Shown here: positions 23,196 to 64,000 of the stretch, piece by piece
Numbering within the stretch: position 1 is the stretch's first letter
How the letters are laid out: the number at the start of each line of letters is the position of its first letter
DNA from: Perca fluviatilis
Taxonomy: Eukaryota > Chordata > Actinopteri > Perciformes > Percidae
Direction of reading: 5' to 3'
Length of the DNA: 64,000 nucleotides
Assembly (NCBI RefSeq): GCF_010015445.1
Contig: NC_053112.1
Span: 34,768,998-34,832,997, forward strand
The notes under the pieces: model-generated
The model's database searches: none
What the model was told of the DNA's origin: nothing
Seen by the model: the letters and a program-made list of their open reading frames with translations, nothing else
Made by a program: the position numbers and the translations under genes

Positions 23196-24359
23196 AAGCC
23201 GTTGTTTGCAATTTTATGGATTCTAAAACTTAGCGTGCCGTGTACAAATGTATTTACACCAGGCCTTCTATCTTTTGTGCTTTCATTACTTTAGAAATTG
23301 TCACTGAAACATTGCAAGATCTGTCACAAAATCACTTTTTTTTCCCAGAGCTGAACAAACAAGTAACACTGTTGTCATGACATGTCCAGAATGACTATTG
23401 CCCTGCTTATTTTCCTCTCTTTCTCTCTGTCAAACCAGATGCAAAACAGTTAGTTGTGTGTTCCATGTTTTACTCAATGACCTAGTTGACAAGCAATGTG
23501 TCAGGGGTTTGTTGATTTAAATTGCAAATGTACTCGCCTGGTCTTACTCATCACTTTTCTTTCCAGTAGATGAATGCTTTGCAGACATATTGTTCTGTTG
23601 TTTCGTGACTTGCTTTTTATTTTTAGTGTTTCTTAATGCATGCTATTTAAAAATAAAAAAATAAAAAGTTTATCTCTAAGCCATTAAAAAAGAAAATGAT
23701 AGTATTAAGAGACAAATGCTATGTGAAACATTTCAAATCCTTGCAAACCTACTGTAGACTGATTAAAAGTGTTGGCGGTTTCCTGTTTATAATGCTTCCC
23801 AATGCATATGTTCAGTTATTCAAATGATAAGGATAATCTGTTACTAATTTGCAGATGCAAATGTCTGTTCTTAACATTTTGTAAGAGCAGATTTTGACAA
23901 CCCTAAGCTCCTTATTAGAATCCAGCAAAAAAAAAATATTCTAAATGCCTAGTTGCAGTTTTGTAAGGTGGGGCTGACACACCCACAGAAGATTAACCTG
24001 ATTCAAGTCCGTACCTGCCCAACCTATTTATGATTCATGAGTTTGACATGCTGAATGTCAAAGTTTTCCTAGAGGGCCGTGCACAGTTTTATCTCACTTA
24101 AAGACTTCTTTGGTTAAAACGTGTCTTGTCCTCACACAAGATCAACAATGCAATAATTAGGCCGACTAAAGACTTTCACTTAACTCAAAGTATAGGCCAA
24201 AAGATTATATAACACTCATCACCCAAAATCCTTTTCACTGATGCAAAAATGTGTTTATTAAATTTGTACTAATTTAATAGTAAGTTAAAAGTAAAGGGAC
24301 CAATACAACTATGTAAGAAAAAAAAACATTACAAGCTATTCTTTAAGGGGTTACAAGAT
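23196..24359. other. mnd1-tmem131l intergenic spacer, nothing recognised
   Basis: AT-rich sequence without supported genes; several A/T runs. It may hold distal regulatory sequence of tmem131l, but nothing specific is visible. Confidence 0.45.
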
Positions 24360-24674
24360 ATGAGTAGTTCCTGTGTCAAATAAATGTGGTGTAAAAATTA
24401 CAATATTTCCCTCTGAAAGTAGTAGAAAAGTAGCATGAGATAGACATACTCAAGTCAGTGTTATAGTACTGCATCATATCATATAAGCATATCATATGTT
24501 TCTTATGTAAAAAGTAACAAAAATTGTCAAATAAATGTAGTGGAGTAAAAAGTGCAAATGTAGTGGAATAGATCTAAAGTAGCAGGAGATGGAAATACGT
24601 CAAGTATAAGAACCTCAAATCTGCACTTCAATCCAGCACTTGATCAAATGTATTTATTTACTTTCCACCACTGT
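24360..24674 (-). mobile_element. hAT-type MITE fragment, one end only
   Basis: It ends CTTTCCACCACTG, the inverse of the CAGTGGTGGAAAG terminus related to the element at 15170-15606, and carries the family's GTAGTGGAGTAAAAAGT-like motifs. The opposite terminus is absent, so it is truncated. It lies 275 bp upstream of the tmem131l ATG. Confidence 0.6.
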
Positions 24675-24948
24675 AGGGTACATTACATGTAGCTATATCT
24701 TTGCATGATGGCCTTTTTTTTTTTTTTTAAAGTCACCTTTGTTTTGTTTTACCTTCAGCAACAGGCACGTACAAACAGCCTCGTTGCAAGTGTCAGCCTT
24801 CACTGTACAATGTGTTTGAGCGGGCGGGGAGGGAGGGACAGAGACAGAGGGAGTGCTGCTGCTGCTGCTCCTGTTCCTGCTGCTGCTGGGTGAGAGAAAG
24901 AAACCAACGCAGCGAAACACAAGGTAGGCTGCTAGCTGAGAGGGCAGC
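24675..24948 (+). promoter_or_regulatory. tmem131l: putative tmem131l promoter and 5' UTR
   Basis: This interval precedes the ATG and is GC-richer than its surroundings after about 24800, with purine-rich and CTG-repeat sequence. It includes a T run at 24715-24728. The transcription start is not determinable. The ATG context (A at -3, G at +4) is favourable. Confidence 0.45.
24854..24889 (+). repeat. interrupted CTG triplet repeat in the tmem131l 5' UTR
   Basis: Two blocks of CTG (about five and four units) are separated by CTCCTGTTC. It lies about 60 nt upstream of the start codon, so probably in the 5' UTR. Confidence 0.8.
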
Positions 24949-63447
<38,499 letters not shown>

Positions 63448-63488
63448 GTAACTAGTCACTATACTGAACGGTCATGGTTTAAACAATT

Positions 63489-63735
63489 CAATTCAATTAC
63501 ATTTTATTTATAGTATCAAATCATAACACAGGTTATCTCGAGACACTTTACAGATAGAGTAGGTCTAGACCACACTCTATAATTTACAAAGCCCCAACAA
63601 TTACAATAAGTCCCTCAAGAGCAAGCAGCGCGACAGTGGCGAGGAAAAACTCCCTCTTGGGAAGAAACCTGGGACAGACCCAGGCTCTTGGTAGGCGCTG
63701 TCTGACGGGCCGGTTGGGGATGTGATGAACAGTGG
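63489..63735. repeat. dispersed teleost repeat (copy 2), in tmem131l intron 33
   Basis: It starts AATTCAATTCAATTACATTT and includes GGTCTAGACCACACTCTATA, GTGGCGAGGAAAAACTCCCT and CAGACCCAGGCTCTTGGTAG, landmarks of a highly repeated teleost family. It is longer and less decayed than copy 1 (31325). Non-coding; class unknown. Confidence 0.7.
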
Positions 63736-64000
63736 CAGTAATAGTCAGATTAATAATGGAACAGTGACTTCAAATGGTAGTCGTAGTAGTTCATGTCCTA
63801 TCAGGGCGCAGATTCTCAATGAATCTGCATATTGTCAATTAATTACTTTGTCAATAAAATGTCTGAAAATTGTTTTTTTGTTTTGTAATTTTGAGCCCAA
63901 AGTGATATCTTCAAATGTCTTGTTTTATCTGATCAACAATTCAAAATCTATAGATATTTAGTTTACTCAGAAAAAATAACCTTAAGTATTTGTTTTATTG

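Overview
The window is nuclear DNA of a ray-finned fish, most likely a percomorph teleost. The evidence is intron-rich vertebrate genes with GT-AG junctions, long GT/CA microsatellites, and many hAT-like, Tc1-like and piggyBac-like elements, L2/Rex-type LINE remains and tRNA-derived SINEs. There is no prokaryotic, plasmid or viral gene content. No species can be named from the sequence alone.

Three protein-coding genes lie head to tail on the + strand, in the order trim2 - mnd1 - tmem131l. The same three genes are neighbours on human 4q31.3, so the block is ancestral vertebrate synteny. (1) 184-336 is the last coding exon of trim2 (end of the NHL beta-propeller), followed by about 1.5 kb of 3' UTR. 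(2) 3057-22538 is a complete mnd1 of 8 coding exons. They join in frame to 618 nt (205 codons plus stop). Exon 1 contributes only the ATG. (3) 24949-63447 is tmem131l, with 33 coding exons that join in frame to 4290 nt (1430 codons). The final 3' exon or exons lie beyond the right edge.

The introns are packed with transposable elements, and many insertions can be delimited exactly by target-site duplications (TSDs). Clear hAT-type cases with perfect 8-bp TSDs are at 4785-5073, 19424-19806, 36142-38096, 40607-41454, 49647-51471 and 58287-60280. Nested insertions are frequent. tmem131l intron 12 holds three elements inside each other (49188-51908 > 49647-51471 > 50697-51121). Intron 30 holds a 1.6-kb Tc1-like transposon with a frameshifted transposase gene (58375-60010) inside a hAT-type MITE. 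mnd1 intron 6 holds another nested pair (15170-15606). tmem131l intron 3 (10.5 kb) carries a long (GT)n, a long (CA)n of opposite orientation, a degenerate inverted repeat and a 1.95-kb non-autonomous hAT.

The genes do not form a pathway: TRIM2 is a ubiquitin ligase, MND1 is a meiotic recombination factor working with HOP2, and TMEM131L is a single-pass membrane protein of the TMEM131 family. I found no unknown gene system. The parts worth a second look are the start-codon-only exon, a NAGNAG tandem acceptor, the nested transposon stacks, the complementary microsatellites within one intron, and an unrecognised 79-codon ORF inside a terminal-inverted-repeat element near the right end.
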